This document shows positions 1 to 7,779 of a DNA stretch of 64,000 nucleotides, piece after piece; position 1 is the stretch's first letter; each line of letters begins with the position of its first letter. The notes under the pieces are model-generated. The model made no database searches. It was not told the DNA's origin and saw only the letters and a list, made by a program, of their open reading frames with translations. This DNA is from Bradyrhizobium sp. 200. GTDB lineage: Bacteria > Pseudomonadota > Alphaproteobacteria > Rhizobiales > Xanthobacteraceae. The position numbers and the translations under genes are program-made. The stretch covers positions 5,872,001-5,936,000 of the forward strand of contig NZ_CP064689.1 in assembly GCF_023100945.1 (NCBI RefSeq). The letters are read 5' to 3'.

Positions 1-800
1 AACATGGCACCGCCGATCGCGGCGAAGACCGCGGCCATGCAGAAGGCGAAGATCTTGAAGTTGGCGACGCTGTAGCCGGAGAAACGGACGCGGTCTTCCT
101 GTTCGCGCATCGCCACCAGGATGCGGCCGAGCTTGGTCAGGCGGATGAACTGCGCGATGCCGATGCAGGCGAACAGCAACACCACCTCGACGAAGTACAG
201 GATGATCTTGGCATGGTCCGGCCGGATGTCCCACCCCTTGAGGGTGCGCAGGTCGGTCATGCCGTTGATGCCGCCGGTATAGCCCTGCTGCCCGACGATC
301 AGGATGGTCAGGATCGCGGCGACGGCCTGGGTGATGATCGCAAAATATGTGCCGCCGACGCGGCGCTTGAACATCGCCGTTCCGATGATCAGCGCGAAGA
401 GGCCGGGCACCAGGATAATTGCGGCAATGGTAAAGGTGAGGCTGTGGAACGGCTGCCAGAACAGCGGCAGCGAGGTGATCTGGTTCCAGTCCATGAAATC
501 CGGAATGCCCGGCGTGGACTGGATCTTGGTGTTCTCGACGCTGGAGGCTTCCAGCTTGAGGAACATCGCCATGCAGTAGCCGCCAAGGCCGAAGAACACC
601 CCCTGCCCCAGGCTCAGGATGCCGCCATAGCCCCAGCACAGCACAAGTCCGATCGCGACAAAGGCGTAGGTCAGATATTTCGCAACCAGGTTGAGGCGGA
701 ACACATCCAGCGACAGCGGCAGGATCACGAACAGGACGGCGGCCAGCGCAATGAAGCCGATGAGCTCGGATCGATTGAAGAAGCGTGAGGTGATGATCAT
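1..800 (-). CDS. urtC: Urea ABC transporter permease UrtC (partial, C-terminus beyond the left edge)
   Basis: Inner-membrane permease of a urea importer of the branched-chain amino acid (LivM-like) class. The frame opens at ATG 800 and runs about 266 codons to the window edge without a stop, so the C-terminus is missing. It is strongly hydrophobic and carries the LivM-type stretch GGILSLGQGVFFGLGGY near residue 60. It begins 16 bp after the urtB stop, so it is cotranscribed with urtA and urtB. The family's ATPases UrtD and UrtE would be expected further left. The assignment as urea rather than amino acid transport rests on the neighbouring UrtA-type binding protein. Confidence 0.88.
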   Translation of the reverse strand, partial: MIITSRFFNRSELIGFIALAAVLFVILPLSLDVFRLNLVAKYLTYAFVAIGLVLCWGYGGILSLGQGVFFGLGGYCMAMFLKLEASSVENTKIQSTPGIPDFMDWNQITSLPLFWQPFHSLTFTIAAIILVPGLFALIIGTAMFKRRVGGTYFAIITQAVAAILTILIVGQQGYTGGINGMTDLRTLKGWDIRPDHAKIILYFVEVVLLFACIGIAQFIRLTKLGRILVAMREQEDRVRFSGYSVANFKIFAFCMAAVFAAIGGAM

Positions 801-816
801 GGCTTGCCTGCTTCTG

Positions 817-1743
817 TTATTTGCGGACTTTGAGAGCGAACAAGCCTTGCGGCCGCAGCATCAGGATTCCGACCACAGCGAGCAGCGTGAGCACCTTGGC
901 CATCGAGCCCGACATGAAGAATTCCAGCGTCGATTGGGTCTGCGAGATCGAGAAGGCGGAGGCGATGGTGCCGAGCAGGCTGGCTGCGCCGCCGAACACG
1001 ACCACCAGGAAGGTGTCGACGATGTAGAGCTGGCCTGAAGTGGGCCCGGTCGAGCCGATCATGGTGAAGGCGCTTCCGGCGATGCCGGCGATGCCGCAGC
1101 CGAGTCCGAAGGTGTAGCGGTCGACCTTCTCGGTATTGATGCCGACGGCGCCGGCCATGATGCGGTTCTGCACCACGGCGCGGACCTGGCGGCCCCAGCG
1201 AGACTTGTACAGGACGTAGGCGACCACGACGGTGATCAGCACGGTCAGACACATCACAAAGACGCCGTTGATCGGAACCTCGATGCTGTCGGTAACCTTG
1301 AGCGAACCCAGCATCCATTGCGGCAGTTCGACGCCGACCTCGCGCGGGCCGAACACCGAACGATAGGTCTGCTGCAGGATCAGGCTCAGGCCCCAGGTGG
1401 CGAGCAGCGTATCGAGCGGACGCTTGTAGAGATGTCGGATCAGCGCCCATTCGACCAGCATCCCCAGCGCGCCGGACGCCAGAAACGCCAGCAGCATCGC
1501 GAGGAAGAAATATCCGGAGAACAGTGAAGGCAAATAGTTCTGGAACGTGTTCGACGTCAGCCAGGTGACATAGGCCCCCAGGATCATGAACTCGCCATGC
1601 GCCATGTTGATCACGCCCATCTGGCCGAAGATGATCGCAAGTCCGAGCGCCATCAGCACGTAGACGGAAAACAGGATCAGGCCCGCAAAGCCCTGCATGA
1701 CGAAGATGGAGCCGAGATCACCAATCGAATAGTCGCCGAACAT
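817..1743 (-). CDS. urtB: Urea ABC transporter permease UrtB
   Basis: LivH-like inner-membrane permease, 308 residues, about eight predicted hydrophobic helices. Family signatures include GLAIIFGQMGVINMAHGEF near residue 35 and the C-terminal FLVVVFGGAASLLGT motif. It pairs with UrtC to form the channel for urea taken from the periplasmic UrtA. It lies between urtA (133 bp upstream, with a strong stem-loop in the gap) and urtC (16 bp downstream). The length is normal for an alphaproteobacterial UrtB without the long N-terminal extension seen in some species. Confidence 0.9.
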   Translation of the reverse strand: MFGDYSIGDLGSIFVMQGFAGLILFSVYVLMALGLAIIFGQMGVINMAHGEFMILGAYVTWLTSNTFQNYLPSLFSGYFFLAMLLAFLASGALGMLVEWALIRHLYKRPLDTLLATWGLSLILQQTYRSVFGPREVGVELPQWMLGSLKVTDSIEVPINGVFVMCLTVLITVVVAYVLYKSRWGRQVRAVVQNRIMAGAVGINTEKVDRYTFGLGCGIAGIAGSAFTMIGSTGPTSGQLYIVDTFLVVVFGGAASLLGTIASAFSISQTQSTLEFFMSGSMAKVLTLLAVVGILMLRPQGLFALKVRK

Positions 1744-1770
1744 CTGACTTCTCCGTCGAGGGGATTAAGT

Positions 1771-1800
1771 CCCGCGTCGCGAAAGAATTCGCGACGCGGG
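1771..1800 (-). promoter_or_regulatory. Intercistronic stem-loop between urtA and urtB
   Basis: A perfect 13-bp inverted repeat (CCCGCGTCGCGAA at 1771-1783 and its complement at 1788-1800) with a 4-nt loop lies 76 bp after the urtA stop and 27 bp before urtB. No T-run follows on the minus strand, so it is not a classic intrinsic terminator. It probably protects urtA mRNA from 3' decay or partly attenuates read-through, giving more UrtA than permease. That role is inference. Confidence 0.75.
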
Positions 1801-1876
1801 GTCGTCAAGCGCGGATTGACGGTCCACGCCAGGGAGCTGGTTGCCCGGGAGAAGCTTGCGGAGTGTTCCGCTGCGC

Positions 1877-3136
1877 TTACTGGTAGCCCTTCGGGAACGG
1901 ATCGGGCTCGATCAGGTCTGCGGTCTCGAAGATCAGCTCGAACTGACCGTCGAGCTTGGCGCGACCGACCCGGGTCTTCGACCAGAGGTGATGATTTTCG
2001 TGGATGCGCACGTAACCCTCGGGCGCCTCCTTGAATTCGACGCCGGCCGATGCGGCGGCGATCTTGTCGACGTCGAAGCTGCCGGCCTTCTCGACGGTCA
2101 GTTTCCACAGCCACGGGCCGAGATAGGCGGCCTGCGTCACGTCGCCGATCACGGTCTTCTCGCCCCACACCTTCTTGAAGGCGGGAACGAAAGCCTTGTT
2201 GTTGGCATTGTCGAGCGACTGGAAGTACTTCATGCAGGCATAGGCGCCCGCGATGTTTTCGCCGCCGATGCCGTCGATTTCGTCCTCGGTCACCGAGATC
2301 GTCAGCAGCGCCTGCTTCGACAGGTCGACGCCGGCCGCCTTGAGCTGCTTGTAGAAGGCGACGTTCGAGCCGCCGACCACGTCGGTGAAGATCACGTCGG
2401 GCTTGGTCAGCTTGATCTTGTTAATGACCGAATTGAACTGGGTGCTGCCGAGCGCATAATATTCCTCGCCGACGACCTTGCCCTTCAGCACGTTCTCGAC
2501 GTGCTTGCGCGCGATCTTGTTCGAGGTGCGCGGCCAGATGTAATCCGAGCCGATGAAGAAGAACGATTTGGCGCCCTTCTCCTTGGCGATCCAGTTCAGG
2601 CCCGCGAGAATTTGCTGGGTCGCTTCCTGGCCGGTGTAGATGACGTTCTTGGACTGCTCGAGGCCTTCATAGAAGGTCGGGTAATAGAGCATGCCGTTGT
2701 ACTGCTCGACGACCGGCAGCACCGCCTTGCGCGATGCCGAGGTCCAGCAGCCCATGATCGCCGCGACCTTGTCGTTGACGAGAAGCTTCTTGGCCTTTTC
2801 CGCGAATGTCGGCCAGTCGCTGGCGCCGTCTTCCTGGATGAACTTGATCTTGCGTCCGAGCACGCCGCCGGCGGCGTTGATCTGTTCGATCGCGAGCTTT
2901 TCGGCCTGGATCGAGCCGGTCTCCGAGATCGCCATCGTGCCGGTGGCCGAGTGCAGGATGCCGACGGTGACCTCGGTATCCGTGACCGCGAGCCCCGTCG
3001 TGTTGACCGTGGCAGTGGCGGGACCGGCCCCGAAGGAGGGCCGCGGAAGGATCGAAATGAACGGCAATGCCGCCGCCCCCATCAGCAGTTTGCGGCGAAG
3101 CGGCGACTGCAGGCCCTTGTTTGGTTCGTCTGACAT
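1877..3136 (-). CDS. urtA: Urea ABC transporter substrate-binding protein UrtA
   Basis: Periplasmic binding protein of the urea importer, 419 residues from the ATG at 3136. That start is preferred over one 21 codons upstream because GGGGTG lies just before it and it places a twin-arginine export signal (PLRRKLLMGAAALPF) at the N-terminus. The mature part opens with VGILHSATGTMAISE and contains CWTSASRKAVLPVVE and the YYPTFYEGLEQSKNVIY region typical of UrtA rather than LivK. First gene of the operon. It is separated from the divergent hybrid kinase by 173 bp that hold two near-palindromic sites. Confidence 0.92.
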   Translation of the reverse strand: MSDEPNKGLQSPLRRKLLMGAAALPFISILPRPSFGAGPATATVNTTGLAVTDTEVTVGILHSATGTMAISETGSIQAEKLAIEQINAAGGVLGRKIKFIQEDGASDWPTFAEKAKKLLVNDKVAAIMGCWTSASRKAVLPVVEQYNGMLYYPTFYEGLEQSKNVIYTGQEATQQILAGLNWIAKEKGAKSFFFIGSDYIWPRTSNKIARKHVENVLKGKVVGEEYYALGSTQFNSVINKIKLTKPDVIFTDVVGGSNVAFYKQLKAAGVDLSKQALLTISVTEDEIDGIGGENIAGAYACMKYFQSLDNANNKAFVPAFKKVWGEKTVIGDVTQAAYLGPWLWKLTVEKAGSFDVDKIAAASAGVEFKEAPEGYVRIHENHHLWSKTRVGRAKLDGQFELIFETADLIEPDPFPKGYQ

Positions 3137-3190
3137 GAGCACCCCATTTTTTGTTCGTGAACGCTTTTGGTCAGGCGAGGATGGCTCGGA

Positions 3191-3236
3191 TTTGTGCACC
3201 GCACAGATACGTGGGATCGCGTATATTGCACCGCAA
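3191..3236. promoter_or_regulatory. Paired near-palindromic sites in the urtA/kinase intergenic region
   Basis: The nonamer TGCACCGCA occurs twice (3195-3203 and 3227-3235), 32 bp apart, about three helical turns. Each copy sits in a small inverted repeat: TTTGTGC-ACC-GCACAGA at 3191-3207 and TTGC-ACC-GCAA at 3226-3236. The second form recurs as TTGCATCGCAA upstream of nrtA. They resemble binding half-sites for a nitrogen regulator such as NtrC, or could be the operator of the LuxR-type regulator encoded alongside. The regulator identity is not shown by the sequence. Confidence 0.5.
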
Positions 3237-3309
3237 AATAGCGACGTAGATTTTGGTACGAAGCTTGCTGGCTACACGGGGGTCGGATGAACTGGGCAGG
3301 AGCAGCAAT

Positions 3310-6300
3310 TTGGCAGGGCGGCAGCGGATAGACCGCGTCAGGCGCCAATATAACCAATGGGTTGCCAACCAGACGTTGGAAGACTACGCGCTGCGCTTCA
3401 CCGCCAAGAGCGCGCGGCGGTGGTCGGCCGCCCGCGTCGCCAATACTGCCCTTGGCGCGATCTCTTTTCTGGCGCTGGAGGCAATCGGGGGCACCATTAC
3501 GCTGAATTACGGCGCCACCAACGCCACCGTCGCCATCCTGGTGGTCAGCGTCATCATTTTCTTCTGCGGCCTGCCGATCGCCTATCATGCCGCCAAATGC
3601 GGCATCGATATCGATCTGCTGACCCGCGGCGCGGGGTTCGGCTATATCGGCTCGACCATTACGTCGCTGATCTACGCCTCCTTCACCTTCATCTTCTTTG
3701 CGATCGAGGCGGTCATTCTCGCCTCTGCGCTCGAGATGTGCTTCGGCATCCCGCGGCCGATCGGCTATCTGATCAGCGCCGTCGTCATCATCCCGCTGGT
3801 GACCTACGGCATTACGCTGATCAGCCGCTTTCAATTGTGGACGCAGCCGCTCTGGATCGTCCTGCACGTCCTCCCCTTCGTGGCGATCGCCTATGCCAAC
3901 CCGCATTCGTTCACCGAATGGCGGAAATTCGCCGGCGAGCACGGCGATCCCGCGGGCCATCTCGATTTGCTGCTGTTCGGCACCGCCGCCTCGGTGGTGT
4001 TTTCACTGGTGGCGCAGATCGGAGAACAGGTCGACTTCCTGCGCTTTCTGCCGCGCGACCGCCGCACCTCGCGGACATCGTGGTGGATCGCCCTGTTGAT
4101 CGCCGGTCCCGGCTGGATCATCTTCGGCGCGCTCAAATTATTGCTGGGCTCGTTCCTCGCCTTCTTTGCGCTGAGCCACGGCCTCTCCGGCGAGCAGGCC
4201 GCCGAACCTGCTCACATGTATCTCGAAGCGTTTCGTTATGTGCTGTCGCAGCCCGATATGGCGCTGGCGCTGACCGGCCTCTTCGTCATTCTCTCGCAGA
4301 TCAAGATCAACGTCACCAACGCCTATGCCGGCTCGATCGCCTGGTCGAACTTCTTCTCGCGGCTGACGCACAGCCATCCCGGCCGCGTGGTGTGGCTGGT
4401 GTTCAACGTGCTGGTGGCGCTGCTGCTGATGGAGATCGGCGTCTACAAGGCGCTGGAGCAGACGCTGGCGCTTTACTCCAACGTGGCGATTGCCTGGGTC
4501 GGCGCGCTGGTCGCCGATCTCGTCGTCAACAAGCCGCTGGGTTTGAGGCCGCAGCACATCGAATTCAAGCGCGCGCATCTCTACGACATCAACCCGGTCG
4601 GTGTCGGCGCCATGACGATCGCGACCATCGTCTCGATCTCGGCGTTTTACGGCCTGTTCGGACCGACGGCCAAGGCGCTGTCGGCTTTCGTCGCACTCGC
4701 CGTCGCCTTCGTCACCGCACCGCTGATCGCATGGGCGACGGACGGTAAATATTACATCGCGCGCAAACCGAAGCGTAGCTGGCAGAATCTCGAAGCGATC
4801 CAGTGCTGTATCTGCGAACATTCGTTCGAACCGGAGGACATGGCCTCCTGCCCCGCCTATGCCGGGCCGATCTGCTCGCTGTGCTGTTCGCTCGATGCGC
4901 GCTGCCACGATCTCTGCAAGCCGCATGCGCGCGCCGGGGCGCAGATCTCGGACATGCTTGGGAAGCTATTGCCGGAAACGATCTACACGCGGATCAACTC
5001 GCAGTTCGGGCATTATCTCGGCGTGTTCGCGGTGTCCGCCGGACTCGTCGCGCTGACGCTCGGGCTGATCTACCTGCAGACCTCGGCGACGGTTGCGGTC
5101 GACAATCTCCTGCTGTCCGACGTGCTGTGGAAGGTATTCTTCGCGCTCACCATCATCATCGGCGTGGTGGCGTGGCTGTTCGTGCTGGCGCAACAGAGCC
5201 GCCGCGCAGCGGAAGCCGAGACGCGGCGACAGACGACGCTCCTGATCCAGGAAATCGACGCGCACAAGCGCACCGACGCCGAACTGCAGCGCGCCAAGGA
5301 AGTGGCTGAATCCGCCAACCTCGCCAAGAGCCGTTACGTGGTGGGCTTGAGCCATGAACTGCGTTCGCCGCTGAATGCCATCTCCGGCTATGCGCAATTG
5401 CTCGAGCAGGATTCGAGCCTCGCCATCAAACCGCGCGACCAGGTGCGCGTGGTCCGCCGCAGCGCCGACCATCTGTCCGGACTGATCGACGGCATTTTGG
5501 ATATCTCCAAGATCGAGGCGGGCCGGCTTTATCTGTCGCGCGACGAGGTTCGCTTGAGCGAATTCCTCGATCAACTCGTCGGCATGTTTCGCGTTCAGGC
5601 CGCCGCCAAGGGCATCGACTTCGTTTTCAAGCGACCCTCGATACTTCCCATCGTCGTCTACGCCGATGAAAAGCGCCTGCGACAGGTCCTGATCAACCTG
5701 CTATCGAACGCGCTGAAGTTCACGCAGACAGGCAGCGTGCAGTTCGTCGTGCATTACCGCAGCCCGGTCGCGGAGTTCGAGGTGATCGATACCGGACCGG
5801 GCATCCAGGCCAGCGATCTCGAACGCATCTTCGCGCCGTTCGAGCGTGGCGCGCTCGGCGTTTCGCAGCCGCAGACCGGCACCGGTCTCGGCCTCACCAT
5901 CAGCCGCCTGCTCGCGGGCGTGATGGGCGGCGACATCCGGGTGACCAGCGAAGTCGGCACCGGCAGCACGTTCCGGGTGAAAATCCTGCTGTCGGAAGTC
6001 ACCAATCCAACAAGGATCGCGCCGGTGGAAGCGCCGATCTTTGGCTATCACGGCCCGCGCAAGACCATCCTGATCACCGACGACGATCCGACCCATCGCG
6101 ACCTCCTGCGCGAGGTGCTGACGCCGCTCGGCTTTATTCTCCTGAGCGCACCGGACGGCGCCGGCTGTCTCGCGCTGGCGCAGCATTGCCGGCCTGATTT
6201 GTTCCTGCTCGATATTTCGATGGCCGGCATGGACGGATGGATGGTCGCGGAAACGCTTCGCGCCAGCGGCCATCACCAGGCGCGCATCCTGATGGTGTCG

Positions 6301-6681
6301 GCCAGCGCGATTGAAGCACACGGCGCGCCGCTGGCGCAGCCGTACCATGACGGCTACCTGATGAAGCCGATCGATATCCCGAGGCTGCTGGAAACCATCC
6401 GGCAATTGCTCAAGCTCGAATGGCAGTATGAGGCCGATCAGATCCCTGCCCCGCACTGGAAGCCGGACACCGGCTCGCGGCCGCCCGTAAAGCACGTCGA
6501 GGAACTGATCGGGCTCGGGCAACTCGGTTACATCCGCGCCATCCAGGTCAAGCTGGACGAGATCGGAAACGATTACCCCGAACACGCCGATTTCGTTTCG
6601 CAAATGCGCATCCTGGTCGACCGCTTCGATCTCGACCAGTACATGGCGACGCTAAAGACATTGCACAGCTATGATCACTGA
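3310..6681 (+). CDS. Hybrid sensor histidine kinase with NCS1 permease-like sensor domain
   Basis: A 1123-residue fusion. Residues ~10-480 look like an NCS1-type (cytosine/purine/allantoin) permease with about twelve hydrophobic helices. Residues ~499-540 are a cysteine-rich segment (CCICEHSF...CSLCCSLDARCHDLC) suggestive of metal binding. Two more membrane helices follow, then a HisKA domain with phospho-acceptor His ~682 in LSHELRSPLNAI, an HATPase domain (NLLSNALKF, DTGPGI, GTGLGL) and a receiver domain with Asp ~968 in FLLDISMAGMDGW. The TTG at 3310 is preferred because AGGAG lies 7 nt upstream. It is divergent from urtA and overlaps the response regulator gene by 11 bp, so I infer it senses urea or a related nitrogen compound and controls the urt genes. 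The ligand is unknown. Confidence 0.88.
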   Translation: MAGRQRIDRVRRQYNQWVANQTLEDYALRFTAKSARRWSAARVANTALGAISFLALEAIGGTITLNYGATNATVAILVVSVIIFFCGLPIAYHAAKCGIDIDLLTRGAGFGYIGSTITSLIYASFTFIFFAIEAVILASALEMCFGIPRPIGYLISAVVIIPLVTYGITLISRFQLWTQPLWIVLHVLPFVAIAYANPHSFTEWRKFAGEHGDPAGHLDLLLFGTAASVVFSLVAQIGEQVDFLRFLPRDRRTSRTSWWIALLIAGPGWIIFGALKLLLGSFLAFFALSHGLSGEQAAEPAHMYLEAFRYVLSQPDMALALTGLFVILSQIKINVTNAYAGSIAWSNFFSRLTHSHPGRVVWLVFNVLVALLLMEIGVYKALEQTLALYSNVAIAWVGALVADLVVNKPLGLRPQHIEFKRAHLYDINPVGVGAMTIATIVSISAFYGLFGPTAKALSAFVALAVAFVTAPLIAWATDGKYYIARKPKRSWQNLEAIQCCICEHSFEPEDMASCPAYAGPICSLCCSLDARCHDLCKPHARAGAQISDMLGKLLPETIYTRINSQFGHYLGVFAVSAGLVALTLGLIYLQTSATVAVDNLLLSDVLWKVFFALTIIIGVVAWLFVLAQQSRRAAEAETRRQTTLLIQEIDAHKRTDAELQRAKEVAESANLAKSRYVVGLSHELRSPLNAISGYAQLLEQDSSLAIKPRDQVRVVRRSADHLSGLIDGILDISKIEAGRLYLSRDEVRLSEFLDQLVGMFRVQAAAKGIDFVFKRPSILPIVVYADEKRLRQVLINLLSNALKFTQTGSVQFVVHYRSPVAEFEVIDTGPGIQASDLERIFAPFERGALGVSQPQTGTGLGLTISRLLAGVMGGDIRVTSEVGTGSTFRVKILLSEVTNPTRIAPVEAPIFGYHGPRKTILITDDDPTHRDLLREVLTPLGFILLSAPDGAGCLALAQHCRPDLFLLDISMAGMDGWMVAETLRASGHHQARILMVSASAIEAHGAPLAQPYHDGYLMKPIDIPRLLETIRQLLKLEWQYEADQIPAPHWKPDTGSRPPVKHVEELIGLGQLGYIRAIQVKLDEIGNDYPEHADFVSQMRILVDRFDLDQYMATLKTLHSYDH

Positions 6682-7600
6682 ACAAAAAAAGCGCGACGTC
6701 GCCCTCGTCGTCGATGACTCGCCGGAGACGCTGCGGCTATTGACCGACGCGCTCGACGGCGCCGGCATGACGGTCATGGTCGCGCTCGACGGCGCTGCCG
6801 CGATGCGCATCGTCGACCAGATCACGCCCGACATCGTGCTCCTCGACGCCGTCATGCCGGGCATGGACGGGTTCGAGACCTGCCGGCGGCTGAAGCGTGA
6901 CGCCGGGCTCGACCATGTGCCGATCATCTTCATGACGGGGCTGGCCGAAACCGAGCACATCGTTCGCGGGCTGGAAGCCGGCGGCGTCGACTATGTGACA
7001 AAACCGATCGCGGTCGAGGAAATGCTGGCGCGGATCCGCGTCCACCTCGCCAATGCGCGGCTGACCCAGAGCGCCCGCGCCGCGCTCGACGTCTCCGGCC
7101 GCTATCTGCTCGCCGTGAATAGCCTCGGCAAGATCATGTGGGCGACGCCGCAGGCGCAGAAGCTTTTGTCGGATACGCTTAGCCCCGGCAGCGACGACGA
7201 TGTCGTGCTGCCGGACCCGATCCCGCAATGGCTCGACCAGGCCCGCAAGGGCAAGGCCGGATCGAAGGCCACCGTCATGGCCGCGCTTCCCGGGAACGAG
7301 CAGCTCCGGCTGCAATATATGGGCAGGCTCGGCGCGAACGAATTCCTGCTGCGGCTCGCCAAGGATTCCGGCTCCGAGACACCGGCGGAATTCTCCAGCG
7401 AACTTGGCCTGACGACACGCGAAGGCGAAGTACTGTCGTGGCTGTCCAAGGGCAAGACCAACCGCGACATCGCGCAGATCCTGGGCCTTAGCCCGCGTAC
7501 CGTCGACAAGCACCTCGAGCAGATCTATTCCAAGCTCGGCGTCGAGAACCGCACCGCGGCGGCGGCGATTGCCGTGAATGCGAAGAACCGGAAGGGATGA
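6671..7600 (+). CDS. LuxR-family response regulator
   Basis: 309-residue DNA-binding response regulator. The N-terminal receiver domain has phospho-acceptor Asp59 (VLLDAVMPGMDGF) and the switch Lys in YVTKPI. A central linker of about 100 residues, possibly PAS-like, follows. The C-terminus is a LuxR helix-turn-helix (LTTREGEVLSWLSKGKTNRD to KLGVENRTAAA). Its ATG lies inside the last codons of the hybrid kinase, so the two are translationally coupled and form a cognate pair. Likely targets are the divergent urt promoter and its own operon, by inference from position only. Confidence 0.9.
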   Translation: MITEQKKRDVALVVDDSPETLRLLTDALDGAGMTVMVALDGAAAMRIVDQITPDIVLLDAVMPGMDGFETCRRLKRDAGLDHVPIIFMTGLAETEHIVRGLEAGGVDYVTKPIAVEEMLARIRVHLANARLTQSARAALDVSGRYLLAVNSLGKIMWATPQAQKLLSDTLSPGSDDDVVLPDPIPQWLDQARKGKAGSKATVMAALPGNEQLRLQYMGRLGANEFLLRLAKDSGSETPAEFSSELGLTTREGEVLSWLSKGKTNRDIAQILGLSPRTVDKHLEQIYSKLGVENRTAAAAIAVNAKNRKG

Positions 7601-7678
7601 GGCTTGCTTCTCCTTCTCCCCGCAAGCGCGGGGCGAGGGAGACGACCGCACGCCTCGAGCGGATGAACCATTGATGCA

Positions 7679-7766
7679 TCACCCGTCATTGCGAGCGCAG
7701 CGAAGCAATCCATTCTTTCTTTCTTGGAGACATGGATTGCTTCGCTGCGCTCGCAATGACGGGTGA
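7679..7766. repeat. Palindromic intergenic repeat, family A copy 1
   Basis: Perfect 35-bp inverted repeat (7679-7713 and 7732-7766) around an 18-nt pyrimidine-rich loop. The core CGTCATTGCGAG...GAAGCAATCCAT recurs at 56942-57026. It sits between convergent genes (response regulator and nasC), so it may act as a bidirectional terminator. No open reading frame of note lies inside. Confidence 0.85.
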
Positions 7767-7779
7767 GGGGCCGGTTTGT

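Noticed and set aside
1841..3133. 430-codon plus-strand frame opposite urtA
   Set aside because: No family features; urtA on the other strand is unambiguous.
7679..7766. Possible CRISPR-like or insertion-sequence end
   Set aside because: It is a single palindrome with no repeated units in array and no transposase nearby. It fits a dispersed intergenic repeat.
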